A stretch of DNA of 64,000 nucleotides from Trichostrongylus colubriformis (lineage: Eukaryota > Nematoda > Chromadorea > Rhabditida > Trichostrongylidae), in contig OZ022256.1 of NCBI GenBank assembly GCA_963978905.1, forward strand, positions 18,077,231-18,141,230. The letters run 5' to 3'. Positions 1-12,881 of the stretch are shown here, piece by piece. Under the pieces are notes generated by a model. That model made no database searches. It had not been told where the DNA came from and saw only the letters and a list, made by a program, of their open reading frames with translations. The translations under genes and the position numbers were made by a program. Each line of letters starts with the position of its first letter. Within the stretch, counting starts at the first letter, position 1.

Positions 1-1467
1 GTCCGAGATCACTGTCATAGTAAGTGTACCAGACTCGCTGGGGAAGAGGTGGTGTCTCTACATTGGCGTCAAATCGCGCTCAACTGCCATTGTGCTTCTG
101 AATGAAAATGAATTGGATGTACGGCTCATCTGAAATAGCGAATAGTTAACCCTGATAAATTATGCGTTATTATTATACCAGTTGAGCTATCACACACTAC
201 TGCGCGAAAAACTGCTAGTGATATGGAGAACAAACCATGTTAATCGCTTATCATTCAGTACTTGAGCTTTGTAGTTGGCTGATTATTCATTTATTTTTTT
301 CATATCACGTCACCACCTTTGAGAAGCCCAGATGGCTTGGCGGTCACCATCTTTTGTTACAACTGATATCGGATCAGGAACGAATTTTGTTCACCCTAAT
401 TATTTGAGCCTTGGGCTGCAGCCGCAGTATGTGGGAGATCGCCCAGATTGGCATACGATAGCCTTGAGTTCGATGATATTCGCTGGTAACAATTATTATA
501 GTTTGCTCAGAGTATCTAAACTATATATTAGTATCAGTAGTAGATCCAGTTACCAGATACCGATGCAAATCATTTGCACACACCATTGCTTGGAATCTCA
601 GATGGTCTAGCGGTTGCACGCCTTGTTGCTCCTGGTAGTCGTTAGAAATTGGTTGACCTGCTCTGTTATTACCAACCAAGATAGCATCTAGATCGTTCAT
701 GTAGATCAAAGTATCACTGGTCAAGACCATCAAAGACCATCAATGATGGTCACTATTATTCAGAAAGCTGAACAGTTTGGCGGTCGATACACTGCTGCAA
801 CAGATATCTGAACACAAACCAAATACCGCCATTGCTGAAGTGTATGATTCTTGGTGTCGTCCTATGACACCATGCTCATACTCTTCAGCAACAGCGACTG
901 TATTTTAATAGTTCTCAATCTAATCATCAATGACTCTCATCACCCTTTTTGGCCATTATCAGATTCGATCCGTCACCATTGAGGTTCCCGTGCCACTCCC
1001 TACAGCAACTATAAGTGTGAACATCCCACTGTGAAAAGGAAAACGTCAAAGGATTTGGTAACCGTTGTCAATTGGGATCACCCACCATTAATGTCCCTGA
1101 TTCACCCCGCAGGAAACCGGAGTATCAACGTTCAAGGCCAACGCGGAAGGTGAACGGTTTTGGAGGCGTTTGCGTTCTCACTTTTCTTATCGAATCTTAT
1201 CAATCGTTATCAGTTTTGAGCATCCACCATTGATGTACCAGTGCCACCTCACGTAGTAGCTATGTGTATCAACGCTTCATCCTCAACCGGAAGACCCTAA
1301 CGAACTTGACATTTGACCCCAACTGACATTGGACTTCCGTCTCTCCTTATCAGCACTTATCGGCTGCTATCACTTCTGCTCCATCACCGCTAGGGTCTCC
1401 TCACTACTCCTATGTCATTTGAAGAATTCAGTATACCCATCATTGCTGTGACGCGAGATATGTACTG
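1..1467. other. No gene recognised
   Basis: Short open frames only (up to 92 codons), none with a recognisable motif or flanking splice signals that chain together. No terminal inverted repeats were found here. Confidence 0.4.
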
Positions 1468-2482
1468 GGTCATTCCACGAGTAGCTTCGTTTTTTTTGAA
1501 TGAAAATTTTCCCTTCGAAATTACAGGTTTTTGCAGCACATCGTATACCATTTAAAGAAATTCTTCTGCTCTGCAAAAAGTGATGTTTAGTTTTTGAGAA
1601 TGTAAGAGTGGAGCCAACGTTCGGGCTGGCGAAGAGGTAGGTCCGGCGGACAAAAATTGACCAAACCGGCAGCTAATTGTAACACTATATTCCACTTTAG
1701 AAAAATTGATCAACCATGTGTTCCTTATCTTGAACCGACCTCTTCTGCAATTTCCAATATTTGATTGATGAAGAAGTCGCGTCGATCTTTTTCTTGATTC
1801 CTTTTTTCCTGAACTTTCACGTTTATTGAGAATAAAAATTTTCCTTTTCATATCCCATGCTCAGCATTGCTTTAAGAACCATTCGGAAGGATTTTTCTGC
1901 TCTTTTGAAAATATGTCTCACTTTTGTTTTGGCTGTGATTCATATTTAATTCCGAAACTGTGTGATAGCTGCCCAGTTGACATTATTGCGCAACTTATCT
2001 TTTCAACAAAAACTCAAGAAATCTGGTCAGTAATGTTTCCCGTCCCTACTCATCACCTGTACTTGGCGTTTCAATACTCAACCATTGATTGATTGAGAAT
2101 TTTCTTGCTTTGGTTCGATGAAATTCGAAAACTACAGAGTTTCGGCGAGAAACTAAATAAGGAAAAGGAGCGATGTAACTTTTCAAGCAGCCATTTGGTG
2201 GAAGCTGCAGAAGAGGTCAGGGCTGAGTACGAGGCATTTGATTGTTAATTTGTCTGAAGTAAAATATGGTGTTTCAACTAATTGCCAGTTTGGCCTGCTT
2301 TGTCAACTGAGCCAACCACTTCACCATCCTGAAAATCAGCTCCGACGATCACACAGAAACCGAACACGTCATTCTGTAGAGCAGAAGAATCTCATACGGC
2401 CGTAATGTGACGTGCTGCGATAACTTGGCTTTTATAGGAAAAATTTTTGTTTGAAAAAAATACCCTAATTTATGGAATGACC
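1468..2482. mobile_element. Fold-back DNA element, about 1 kb
   Basis: The left end reads GGTCATTCCACGAGTA and the right end is the inverse (TTTATGGAATGACC). The inverted symmetry continues inwards: an internal block near 1550-1570 (ATTCTTCTGCTCT) recurs inverted near 2380. A block around 1660-1700 (CAAACCGGCAGCTAATTG) recurs inverted around 2260-2300 with substitutions. The element is therefore mostly palindrome with no plausible transposase frame. The class is unknown; a TA-target Tc1/mariner-type origin is possible but I could not fix a target duplication. Confidence 0.6.
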
Positions 2483-3500
2483 AAATATGTTTTTCGTGAC
2501 AAACAGACTCACGCCACTTACACATAAATACGTACTTAGCGAATTCGATATAGTAGGATGTGTAACGAAATTAAAAAGGAAAGTCCTAGTGCGCCTGACA
2601 ATGAGCAAAAGAAGTTGTGGTGATAGAAGTAGTATGAAGAAGTAAATATTGAAAGGAGATGATCGTTCCCAGCCATGCTATACGCAATGGCGTTGGAGAT
2701 TTCGAAGTACAGCATTCATTTCTGAAATCAACTTCATCGAACCTATACGGTCTTAGTAGTTGTCCTTGGCTATTTCAAAGGCGATATTTGTCCGTGTATC
2801 TCCTAAACTTTCTTCCATCTCACAGTAATCATATGACATTGTGATCTTCCATTTGCTAGAGCATGTGCCCACGGGCAAACAACATTCCATGTGAATGACG
2901 TAACCGATTCACAAGCTATATCGAAGAAGAAATCCATTTCACTGAGTGGGAAGCTATGCTAATGGGGAAAACCGGAAACACAAAGGGAGATAACTTTTCC
3001 GAATAGTCATACTTTGCGTGAGTCATTCGGCCAAAGTCGTTCTAGTAATGAGTGAGAGTAAGTGCAAAGACTACTCTCCATTTTCTTCTGTGCAGAGGCG
3101 ACAACAGAGGTCACTCAACTAGATGGCATACAGCGAGAGGTAGGAATACCTGCACGATCATTTTGCTTTTTAGTAGGGGCTCGGAGGAACTGCATAGTAG
3201 AGGAGCGGAAAAACTGAGATAAAGTCCTGTTTGACAATTTTTGGAGCGAGGAGATATGAATTGAAGTTCAGGCATATGGACAGGAAAGAAGCTTCGGCGT
3301 GGATGAAACACTCGCGTATGCAAAAGGACCTTCTCAATGACTCAATTAGTATCCGGAGCTAGTTTTCTCTTCCCACGCTCAGTAAATCTATCATCCTCCT
3401 GACCATGCTTTTTGTCTTGACATGTTTGTGTGCAATGATGCGCGATGCACTACCCTTGAGTCATGGAACATAAGATCGCCTCCAACCCGCTCCCGCCGCA
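2483..3500. other. No gene recognised
   Basis: No recognisable coding frame, TIR pair or tandem repeat seen. Confidence 0.35.
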
Positions 3501-3509
3501 ATCCACATT

Positions 3510-3748
3510 GGGTGTGTACCCTTATGTCAGGATTTCGCACGACAACGAGCGGCATGCGACGTAGTGTGTGCGAGATATGCGCGTCGCGGGAGCTGGGTTT
3601 TAGACGGATTACTTAGTAATGCTAGGGCGCGATACGCACTTGACTTGTGATCGCTTCGGGACCCAACAACATGGCGCCTTTAGCTCGTCCGCAATGCCTC
3701 GCTTGCGACATGGCGCGGTGCGAAATCCTGACATAAGGGCACATACCC
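3510..3748. mobile_element. MITE with 9-bp target duplication (MULE-like)
   Basis: About 31-bp terminal inverted repeats begin GGGTGTGTACCCTTATGTCA on the left and end with the inverse (TGACATAAGGGCACATACCC) on the right. The element is 239 bp. The nonamer ATCCACATT lies immediately outside both ends (3501-3509 and 3749-3757), a perfect target-site duplication. Nine-base duplications with such ends are typical of the Mutator/MULE superfamily, so a non-autonomous MULE is inferred. The interior is GC-rich and has no coding potential. Confidence 0.8.
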
Positions 3749-3757
3749 ATCCACATT

Positions 3758-6650
3758 GACTGCAGCATTCCAATATAAGGTATTAATGTACATCAAGTAT
3801 TTTTCTGAACGGCGCGCCGCCAGAATGTTACATAGTTCTGTTTATGTTTATTTCCTTTTTTCGGAGAATCTGGCTCGTAAGAGTTGCAAGATCTCCACTG
3901 GGAATCAGGATGGCGTGCTCATCACCTCACTGTTGAAGAGTATGTCCCGACCCCTTATGCATATCCGCAATCCGTAAATACTACTACGAGTTCCCAGCAT
4001 TTGATTCATATATAAATTATCATCACTGGGATGCGCTCATCCTTATACAACGTCATTTTGCTTCGATCTTCCCTCATCTGGGCTCATCAAGATAGAAAAG
4101 ACAATGGATCTGAATGCTTTCCATGAAATGGGCTACGTAGGAACATGAGCAACTTATAGCTCTAGTGTAGCTATGAGTAGCCTTCGTATAAGGAGCTCCT
4201 ATCAGCACTTCCGTTCTATCGAAATTCTCAAATTCCTTTATTATCTGGAGTATAAAAATTTTTTGAAGCAAACGTATCCACGACCACCTCGCTTCTCCGA
4301 TGTCATTCAACATTGTACATGACAGTTGGTAGCTTGGTGGACTTGTTCACGGTATGTCAGCCAGCATCAATTGGGTTTCGTGAGAACGAGCGTATCCGTC
4401 GTTCAGCAATCCAAGACAATCCATACCTGTTTAGTAGCGGGCATGCTTAACTAGATATCTCAACTACAGGCTGTTGTCTATAGCGCGCTACATCATCAGC
4501 ATAAGGAAGCCAAAAGCGACAATGACCTAATTGGGGATTGACCAAGAAACACCCCCATCGCAATCTTCAACACCGCACAAACCATGTCTCTATTTGATTA
4601 TTTGTGATGAACCTTTGAATAATTGTCCCTGGGACATTTTTCAGGGTCGTGTATATAGCTTCTTGGAAAAACAGATTAGATTTTGACCAACACAAACGGA
4701 AAGCAAGGCAAAGAGCCTCAAGCCGTTCTCATCCTCGTGCAGGTTTCAAGATATTACAAAGGTCGGACAAAGGGTCCCCCTAACATTATACACTGCAATT
4801 TTCAGGAAAATAGAATTCTATAGGAAAAGCTTTATCGTACACATGAAGCCTGAGGGAGAATTCCGGGAGGACGTGTTCCAAACGTCACAGACCATAAAAA
4901 CATGATTTTTGGATGCTGGCAGATGCTTTAATACTCCTAAAAAATAGGTCGCAGTTAAATTGGAATATGAAGACCAGTTTTGAAAGGGACGTTGCCGGGC
5001 CATGGATAGTGGTAGACTTGTCTTGCGAGCGCACTTCTGAGAGCACAGAGTTCTTAAGTGATGCACTCTGTGGTTACCTTTCTCTGAATGAGTTCCTCGC
5101 ATGGCAGTGAAAGCCTACAATGAGAACCAACCAACTTTCCGCAAGTGCTGTCATTGAACAGGAAGGTCAGTAACTCCAACAGAATACGTATGTATTGTAC
5201 AAAATCAGGTGCAAGTTCAGCTCTACTCTTTGTCGAACATGGATAAATCCAATGTAGACTACCACTTTTTGGCTGTAAAGTATTTGAAGCATCTCCCGAA
5301 GAAGATATGATTCCGAGAAAAGAAGAATGCCATAATCGCCTTTCCAATAATTCCTGGAAATAAATTTGAAAATAAATTTGGTTTTGGAAATAAATTTTTA
5401 ATAACAAATAAGATTTGCTCAGTGATTACAGACATCTGGAACGGATGGTTCAGAATCATCCAAAGTTAAGCCTTCCAAAACGGCGGATATCTTTTGACCG
5501 ACACGATAGCACTATTCAAGAGAGTCATTATTGGAAATAGGCCTCTCCTCATTTCGAAAAAAAACCTGGTGGCGCGTCGTGAGTTACCGTTCACGAAGAT
5601 GACAGTATTACTCTACTGTATTTGGCATTTTCTGCGCCGTACGAAACGAAAGAAGCCCGCAATTCCAGCGAATGTTTGTCATTTCATGAGTGTGTCCCAC
5701 TCGGGCTGGCGCACACTACTGCGCGCGGCACACATGGATGCGTGCAATATGAAGTTGATTGACATCGATGGATGCGGAAGGACAAAATGACCGCACTTTG
5801 TCTCCTTTTCCCGTTTTTACGGATTCCCTCTTTCTGCAAACCGTTCGAATGATGGTACTGATCGATCGATATAGGTCAAGTCCAATCAGTATGCTTCCAT
5901 TGGAGACGCGCGTAAAAGTGTGTGCCAGCCCAACTGGTATTCAAAATTTAGGATCCCATCTTTGTTGCGACAGAAGATATGAATTTTTCGACATTCGCTT
6001 TCGAGGGTCCTTATCAGCCCTTATCAGTAGCTATCACTTCCGATTCCTCACCAATTATGTCTGCCTACTACCCCCTATATCACTTTGAAAATTCAGGGTC
6101 TTTATGAATTTCGGGTCAAAGACAATAACACACGCACACCAACAGACACACTTACTAGTTACATGCAGAAGGACATTTATCAAAATTACGCTCTGGCACT
6201 GGCACAGATTAATCGCAACGATACCACCAAATCGTCAGAAAGGTGAAAAAAGTCTGGAAAATTATGACTAGATTATAAAAAATATAGAAAGGTTTAGGTT
6301 GGAATAGCTAGAACCAAGCTCTCAATAATTGCAGATGCCTCTTTTTGGGCAAAAAAACAAAACGACCAAAGTTACATATAATTTTAGCCCCCACTGAAAA
6401 TATTACTACTCAGCAAAAGGGAGGGATCGAAATATTAGCATCTTCAATTTTCAATTGCGGTGTTTTCAGTAGTTGCCACAGACTGTGCATGTGACTGCAA
6501 AATTCCCAAAGGAAGAAATGTCATCCCTACGCAGTTTTTCCATCTGTCTCAGTATAGTGATGCATGATTCTACGTGGAATATTTTAGGTTATAACGCAGT
6601 CTTGATGAGATCATGGGAAAAACTTTGTGGTACGCCATGTCGTTACCTCT
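3758..6650. other. No gene recognised
   Basis: Several frames of 60-117 codons occur on both strands but none has a recognisable domain. A short AT-rich stretch at 5340-5410 repeats the motif AAATAAATTT three to four times. Confidence 0.35.
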
Positions 6651-6851
6651 CAACAAAATTACATGTATACTCCATTTCGGAGCGCCTGATAGGGCGTGGT
6701 CTACTGACATGGTGAGTGGATAGTGAGAGTGCGTGGCAAGAGTGAGTGCTTGGCGGAGTGGGAGAGTTTGATACCTTCTCACCCAAGTCCGTAGGCCACG
6801 CTCTATCAGATGCACCGAGATGGAGTGCACAGTATGTACAATGCTTTCCAA
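6651..6851. repeat. Short inverted repeat (MITE-like)
   Basis: Arms of about 65 bp: the segment at 6670-6715 (with CTGATAGGGCGTGGTCTAC) recurs inverted at 6785-6835 (with GTAGGCCACGCTCTATCAG), roughly 80 percent alike by eye, around a purine-rich spacer. Target duplications were not identified. Confidence 0.5.
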
Positions 6852-7479
6852 ATGTAAGGAGCTTACATAGTACTCAGAGTTGCATTGCTGTTCAAAGTTA
6901 AAGCATTGGTTGAAACATTACAGTCATGTCATATCTACCATTTCACCAAGTAGGAATAGAGATAGGAAGGAGTTACTAAACTATTGATAAGGTATTCACC
7001 ATTAATTATTGTGAATCATGCACAAATTCTGTTTTTCTCAAGAACTCACAGTTATTGGGAAGCGCGTACATAAACGAATGTTTGGGTGCCGACTTTGAGT
7101 GCTACGAACCTAAGTATAGGGACAAGCTCATGACTTTCCATACTTTGCTGGAACTAGGCACAATGAGGTTATATTTGTGAAGGGCATGGAAAAGGTGCTC
7201 CATTTGAGACGTTTTATTCAAGGCAACAGGAAGGAATGGGCGTTTTTAAAAAGTGAAGGGGATTAATAAGCTCTTAGCAACGTGGTAAGGGAAAGCACGC
7301 TCCTTGCTGAGCTCATTTGCTTTAAAGGCAGTGTTTGGAGAAATTTGGCAGAAAAGTAAAAGAAGTAGCGAATGTGAAAGTCGAGATGCCTAGTAACAGA
7401 ATAGTGAAGAAAAAACGGATGGAAATGGCCAAAAACCCGAGAAATAGGACCCCTCCTCACCGTTGATCCTCGATGTGAA
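6852..7479. other. No gene recognised
   Basis: Nothing recognisable on either strand. Confidence 0.3.
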
Positions 7480-7806
7480 GCATTACCGTGAAGAGGCGGG
7501 TGGTCCGGACGAGTTCCATTGGCGTGTTGCCATGTTGTAAACACGAAGAGATGTTTGGGAATGAGTAAGCATCCTTTTTCTGGAGTGCGCTTCAAGCCAA
7601 AACTGAGAAAGCGGGCCGCGATACCTTCTATTCCCACCCCAGCCAATCAGTCGCTAGGAGGCGGACCGAGCACAGTAAGGCGGCTCGAGCAGAAAAGGCC
7701 GCCTCTGCCACAGCTCGGGGACGCGCCCTTCGCTGGGGATTTCGCCGCAAATAGGCTTTTCAAGCCCATAGTTTTTCGAGTGCATTACCCCTAACACTGT
7801 CTTTAA
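7480..7806 (-). repeat. GC-rich dispersed repeat, copy 1
   Basis: This segment resembles 42700-42960 in inverse orientation. Shared islands in the same order include GCCAATCAG, AGGAGGCGG, AAGGCGGCTCG, GGCCGCCT and the terminal CATTACCCCTAAC followed by CTGTCTTTAA. The two copies are diverged between islands. The open frame across it is attributed to base composition. I do not recognise the family; the strand is given relative to the copy near 42.7 kb. Confidence 0.6.
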
Positions 7807-9218
7807 GTGGCTCATTCGAAATTTTGAGACGTGGTCCCATTCCCTTGGAAATATAGTATGCTTCTTCATGCTCCTATTTAGCTACGACGCAATTGAATCA
7901 AGAATAAACCGTGATGAATAGATGTTAGATCCTCACTGAATATCATCTTTGTGGTACGCTTGTCACACAATGGCATCATATCTGCCAGCTGCTCTCAACT
8001 TTTTCTTTGACAATGTAGCTTAAGGGCATTGTGGAGATGAGGATCCCACGAGGCCAGCCGAGGTCGAGCACCCTCTCATTCGTCTTCTGAAAGCAGAAGA
8101 TGCGTACTGGAGGCGTGGCAAACATAGTGGATCTTTTTTTTTCAAAGATTTGCGGAAAGGTTTCGCAACTTCGACGAAAAAAATTTTTCTCGACTAGCTC
8201 TCTCGGAATAATTTCTTTCATTTCGAAGATATGGTATAGTTTGAGTAGTATTCGGAAAGCGGCAACCTCACAGACCCCGGACAGCAAGACCGCACTCGTA
8301 TTATTGAGACTGAAGGAATTAAAGACCTTTTAAAGTGAAACACTTTGGAAATTTTCATAATTTGCCTCGACTGGTCCTCGACTGGCGTTCCTCATAACAA
8401 TCTCTTTCATTTTGGAGATAGTTATTGCTCGGATAGTTATTCGAAAGACCACGTAGACCCTGCACAACATATTTGCACTTATATGGTTAAGTTCGAAGAA
8501 GTTATGACCATTTGTAGGGGAACAGTTGAAAATTTTTGAGAATTTTCTTCGGTTGGATACCTATATCGAGAACTACGCAACCATAGGGGAATCCAAGAAA
8601 TAATAGATTGGTCTAAAGTTATCAAGGAAATAGTCTGCAGTACGAGAGGAGGGGATTACTTGGCGACGCTTTCGTTTCGGAATATGAGAATTGAACTTCT
8701 TAGGTTCTTATCTTAGACACTTTTGTTTTGTAATACAAATGCTGAGTTTTGTTGTTTTAGGCTTTTTGTCAGGAAATTCGCCACCGTGTTTTTTTACCAT
8801 AGGCTCTTAATTTTCTCGATGCCTTGGCTGGCACCGGCTGGGTAGAAGCCAGAGAAATGGCGGAACCTGAAAAAAAAAGGGGGGGGGGAGTGGGCGTATG
8901 GAGGCCACCTTAGTGAGGTCGTATTTTTTGAAAGTTTTCCTCCACGCCACGCTTAACCCTGGCTTATAGCATGTTCTCGAACATGGAGAATAACACATCT
9001 TTCTGGGACCCTTCTTTCCAAATTGTACATAGGGTTTTGACAATACGCTTTTGAGCACCATATGCGTTAGCAGCAAGCAATATCGAACCAAATTCACTGT
9101 TTGTGACGTTCTTCAGGTGCATGCACTTCTTATAATGTTTCTTGACAATCTTAGCTATAAAAGTCTCTACTTAGAGAATACTTGGTGTTGATTACTGGCT
9201 ATATTGCTAGGTTATGCA
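7807..9218. other. No gene; diverged direct duplication at about 8190-8470
   Basis: No recognisable gene. A segment at 8190-8285 (CTCGACTAGCTCTCTCGGAA, then TTTCTTTCATTTCGAAGATA) is loosely repeated at 8370-8460 (CTCGACTGGCGTTCCTCATA, then TCTTTCATTTTGGAGATA), suggesting an old tandem duplication. There is a G/A homopolymer tract at 8870-8890. Confidence 0.35.
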
Positions 9219-9220
9219 TA

Positions 9221-10080
9221 CTAGGTCGTCAAAAAAGTTTTTTCGTTTTTTACATACGCGCTTTCCCCTCCAAACTGCTTTTCAGCTATTTCTTCTGTAC
9301 ATACACATGTAGTACAAGTCCACACGCATTTACGGGTATTATTGCCTTTTATCTCCCGGTTAACCTTTTCCGGCAAAATATATGTATCAAAAGAGTACTT
9401 TCGGGGCATTCTACTATATGATTTCGAATGTGGCCTCCAGCAACCGAATCCAGTCATGGTATAGACGCTGCATTCGAAGAGGGTTCAATATCTGAACTTG
9501 TGGCACAACTTTGGTGCAAACGCTTTTGAGAAAGCAACTACAACGTCAAAGATTCTGACCGGTCCGGACCTCCATCGGAGGTCGACAACGAACGATTGCG
9601 GGTGCTGGCCCAACACTATACTAACAGCAGACCTATACTGTCAGCAGCCGTATATTTTGGTAGCAAAAATTACAGAGAAACGTCCGAACCATGACACGAT
9701 TCTTTTCCTGCGCGATAATACTCGCCCGTTTATTGGAAACGTGACTCGCCACAAAATTCTCGAGCTTGACTGGCAAGTGCTGCCCCATCCACCTTATAGC
9801 TCTGATCTTGCTCCATCGGATCATCATCTCTTCCTTTCCCCATCTGACCCCATTCAAAAAAATCATCGATAATGAAGATGACATGGGACGGTGGTCGTGC
9901 AACTTCTTCAAATCAAAGCCAAATCAGTTCAACGCGGATGGTATTGCATGTTCGCCTGAAAGGTGGCGAAGAGTGGAAGAACAAGTTGGTGATTACCTTG
10001 TTTCATAGTATGTTCTGTGTTTTGTAATAAGGTGTAAAAATGAATTGCTTCAAAACGAAAAAACTTTTTCGACAACCCAA
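9221..10080 (+). mobile_element. Deleted mariner-type transposon
   Basis: The left end (CTAGGTCGTCAAAAAAGTTT) matches the inverse of the right end (TTGGGTTGTCGAAAAAGTTT) over about 30 bp. A TA dinucleotide flanks each side (9219-9220, 10081-10082), as required by Tc1/mariner elements. At 860 bp it is shorter than an intact mariner of about 1.3 kb. It carries the 3' part of a transposase frame, so it is an internally deleted, non-autonomous copy. Confidence 0.82.
9498..9872 (+). pseudogene. Mariner transposase fragment
   Basis: The last 55 codons of this frame contain the second catalytic block, FLRDNTRPFIGN, and the third, PPYSSDLAPSDHHLFLS, separated by the D34D spacing of the mariner transposase catalytic triad. 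The first catalytic aspartate and the helix-turn-helix domain are missing, and the frame runs out after the third aspartate. This is a relic within the 860-bp element, not an active transposase. Confidence 0.8.
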
Positions 10081-10082
10081 TA

Positions 10083-11890
10083 TTAGCAGTGGTGTTATAA
10101 CACGAATCAATTTTTACAATAGTACAATGATTGATAAATATGCATGTTGATCTCCATATCCGATAACGTATCCTTACACTGTAGCTCGACGCTTTCATAC
10201 TACCCGAAAAAAGACGGTCCTGGTGGGCAAGGCAACTCATAGTGCAACATGATTTTGAGGGAGCAGAAGCAGACTCGTCCTGTCTGTAGTGGAAGCCCTT
10301 CAGCTGTCCAGTTCATATTTTTGATAACTAAATCGAGACCATGTAGATTCCTTTGATAATATCACGATCTCGAAAAAAGTATTGAACGTAAAGTCGATGT
10401 GCTACGCAGTACGACGGGAATGCAAAATGAAAAGGATCTCTCAGAAATCTCACGACGGACCACATTGAAAAGCTGGCAACGGTTATGAAGGACGCGTCTA
10501 CACAGCTCTGGTTCGAGCTTTTCGCCTGCAGTTTTCGCCTACATGAACCTCTCAGGCCCCTATTTTTCACTGGTATGACGCCTTTAAAAGTTCTTGATCA
10601 CCCTTATTACCCCTATCACCGTCTCAAATGGTAATTTCAAATTTATGGCTGTGCATTAGTGCAACGTTCACGGTGGTCGTTAGCGATCTAGTAAATGCTT
10701 AATACATTTGAGTACACCACTACAAAGAATATTATCTCCACGCACTATGATGACGTGCGCCTTTTCTACCCTGCTTTATAGAATATGATTATTTGTTATG
10801 GTAACCGCGGCCGCAAATATATTTAATATACTAAAGATAACCTATTTGACCTTATCCAAGGTTAAGAGTACAAAATCGTTATCACTTCCGCCACTAGTGA
10901 CCTTGTCTAAGGGCATATTTTGCTTCAAGAAGGATATCATTCATTCTTTCACTATTGGTGCGCTGACTCAGCATCAGCAGAGTCTGTACTTGTTTTTTTA
11001 GCCCTACTTTATGTGTCTTACTGATCCTGAATCCTGCACTTCCTTTCCATCTCTTTGTGACTTTTCGAAATGAGTGCTACTTGGAATCAGACGAAATTCA
11101 CCGCACTCGAGTATTCCAGTAGTTTGACGGGCCATTTTCCACATGAGGCACAATTGAAGACATAGGCGCAATTACCATATGACTCTTCTAACTTTTTTCC
11201 GGCTGTGCCACCAGGTCTCGTTGCTTGACCTGCGTAGCCTCTGCATTCCTCCGTGCCAGTCCGCCTCGCTGCCTGTGAACGCAATCACTCGCCGCCGGCG
11301 CAAACTATGAACGCGGCCTAACTGCTCAGGTTGTACCGTTGCTGCGGCGTCACAGCGCATCCTCACGGCACCACTCTCACTTGATCTCCATGAAGCTGCC
11401 GCCACCCAACTAAAGCACACCTGGCATTCCGCAAACCGATTCTTGTTACGTGTCGAAAGAAGCTCGTGAACCATCACATATGATGAGATAAAACAGAAAT
11501 TCTAAGGCTAGGTCAGCATAGCAAAATAACTGATACCGTGAAGCTATGGGTGATACCACCATGCAAAAATTGATCCTAAGCTGCAGCACTCGTACAAGAA
11601 CTGTGTCGGGACACTTTTGGTGTTTTTAGACTTCTTTTTTTCTCTATCTAGCAAGTAAATCAGAGCCTTTGCTTTCGGTAATGGGCTTCAAGGGCAGGGG
11701 ATATATACACTCGATAATAATCTCACCCTACTGAAATCACTGTTCCTAACACGTGGACGACCTGTGGCACGATGTCGTGCCACAGCCAATTTTTCAGCTT
11801 CTTTTCAAATTCTAATTTTTTTATGCTGTGTATCCACTATACCTATACATGATTGTTGGAACCTTTATGCATGGAGCAAGCTTTTATTTA
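10083..11890. other. No gene recognised
   Basis: A GC-richer patch at 11087-11477 opens a 101-codon frame on the minus strand but shows no domain. The rest has no coding or repeat signal that I could support. Confidence 0.35.
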
Positions 11891-12314
11891 AAGGAATCGT
11901 CCACGGAAAATGAGTTTTTGTGTTACCCATATATTTATGTTGTATTTGCCTAATGTTGGCCTCATGCAAAATTTCACGTGAAAAAATGTGAATCTGGCTG
12001 AGATACAGCACCACAAAGTGCGGTCCAGGTGGGCGGGGCCTCCGTGTAAAAGCCTCGTCGCGTCGTCCGCCGCCGTTGGGAGCAGAGAGTGGGACTGTTT
12101 ACGTAACCTTCTGTTCCTACAATGCGTCTCCGACCAGCGGACGACGGGACGAGGCTTTTACACGGAGGCCCCGCCCCCCTGGACCGCACTTTGTGGTGCT
12201 GTATCTCAGCCAGAATCACATTTTCGCGTGAAATTTTGCATGAGGCCAACATTAGACAAATACAACATAAACATATGGGTAACACAAAAACTCATTTTCC
12301 GTGGACGATTCCTT
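11891..12314. mobile_element. Near-perfect palindromic (fold-back) element
   Basis: The two halves are almost exact inverse copies of about 200 bp each. The left half starts AAGGAATCGTCCACGGAAAA and the right half ends with its inverse. The central region is GC-rich with a short loop around 12085-12115. Both halves open a similar ~100-codon frame, which is a by-product of the palindrome and not a gene. Diverged arm-like relatives lie at 24931-25230 and 58365-58475, so this is a dispersed family. The flanking TTTAAAGG context is compatible with a TTAA-type target, but the right flank does not confirm it. Confidence 0.85.
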
Positions 12315-12387
12315 CAATGACCTATATTTGTAGCATCATTTGCCATTACTTGCTTCGAAGGCGTGCAAATAGCTCGAAATGATGCCA

Positions 12388-12881
12388 GTAGGAAACTCTG
12401 CTCATGATGAATTCAGAGATTCATAGAACTTTTATTTTTCTTCAGTTCTTCGGCATATTTTTGAGACTTTGCAGATTTTAGCTCTAATTCCGCAGGTGAT
12501 TTTCAGCCACGCGGCGGAGCGTAAACCCACCTGGTCATTTGTAAGTTTCAATACAAAAGTTTCATAGCTTGTAATGCGTACGCCCGTACTACTATACTAA
12601 TAGCACTGAAAGCGCGTTTTGAGAATCGGTAGAAGTGTATCATTACAATTTTCTTATGCGATTGAAGCGGTGTGTTCCTGAAAGGCAGAGCTGTGGAAAC
12701 ATATCAAATCTGGAAGAGTGGTTTTAAAACACAATTTACAATTTGAAGTTGCTGAATCCCTACAAGAAACTACTGAAATACACGGGTTTCGCCTGCGGTA
12801 ATTGAGCTAAATTCTACAAAAATCTAGAGAACTATAAATCCCTCAAAAAATCCCAGATTCGTCATGAGCAGAGTTTCCTAC
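12388..12881. mobile_element. Fold-back element, about 0.5 kb
   Basis: Outer ends are inverse copies: GTAGGAAACTCTGCTCATGA on the left and its near-exact inverse at 12861-12881. Symmetry recurs inside: a segment with CTAATTCCGCAGGTGA near 12480-12500 is answered by TCGCCTGCGGTAATTGAG near 12790-12810. No frame longer than about 30 codons. Target duplication not resolved. Confidence 0.7.

Noticed and set aside
11172..11477. 101-codon minus-strand frame in a GC-rich patch, with a faint likeness to a mariner VPHEL-type segment
   Set aside because: No catalytic blocks, TIRs or TA flanks around it; the match is a few residues only.
11974..12320. Two similar frames of about 103-110 codons on opposite strands
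   Set aside because: They are mirror images created by the near-perfect palindrome at 11891-12314.
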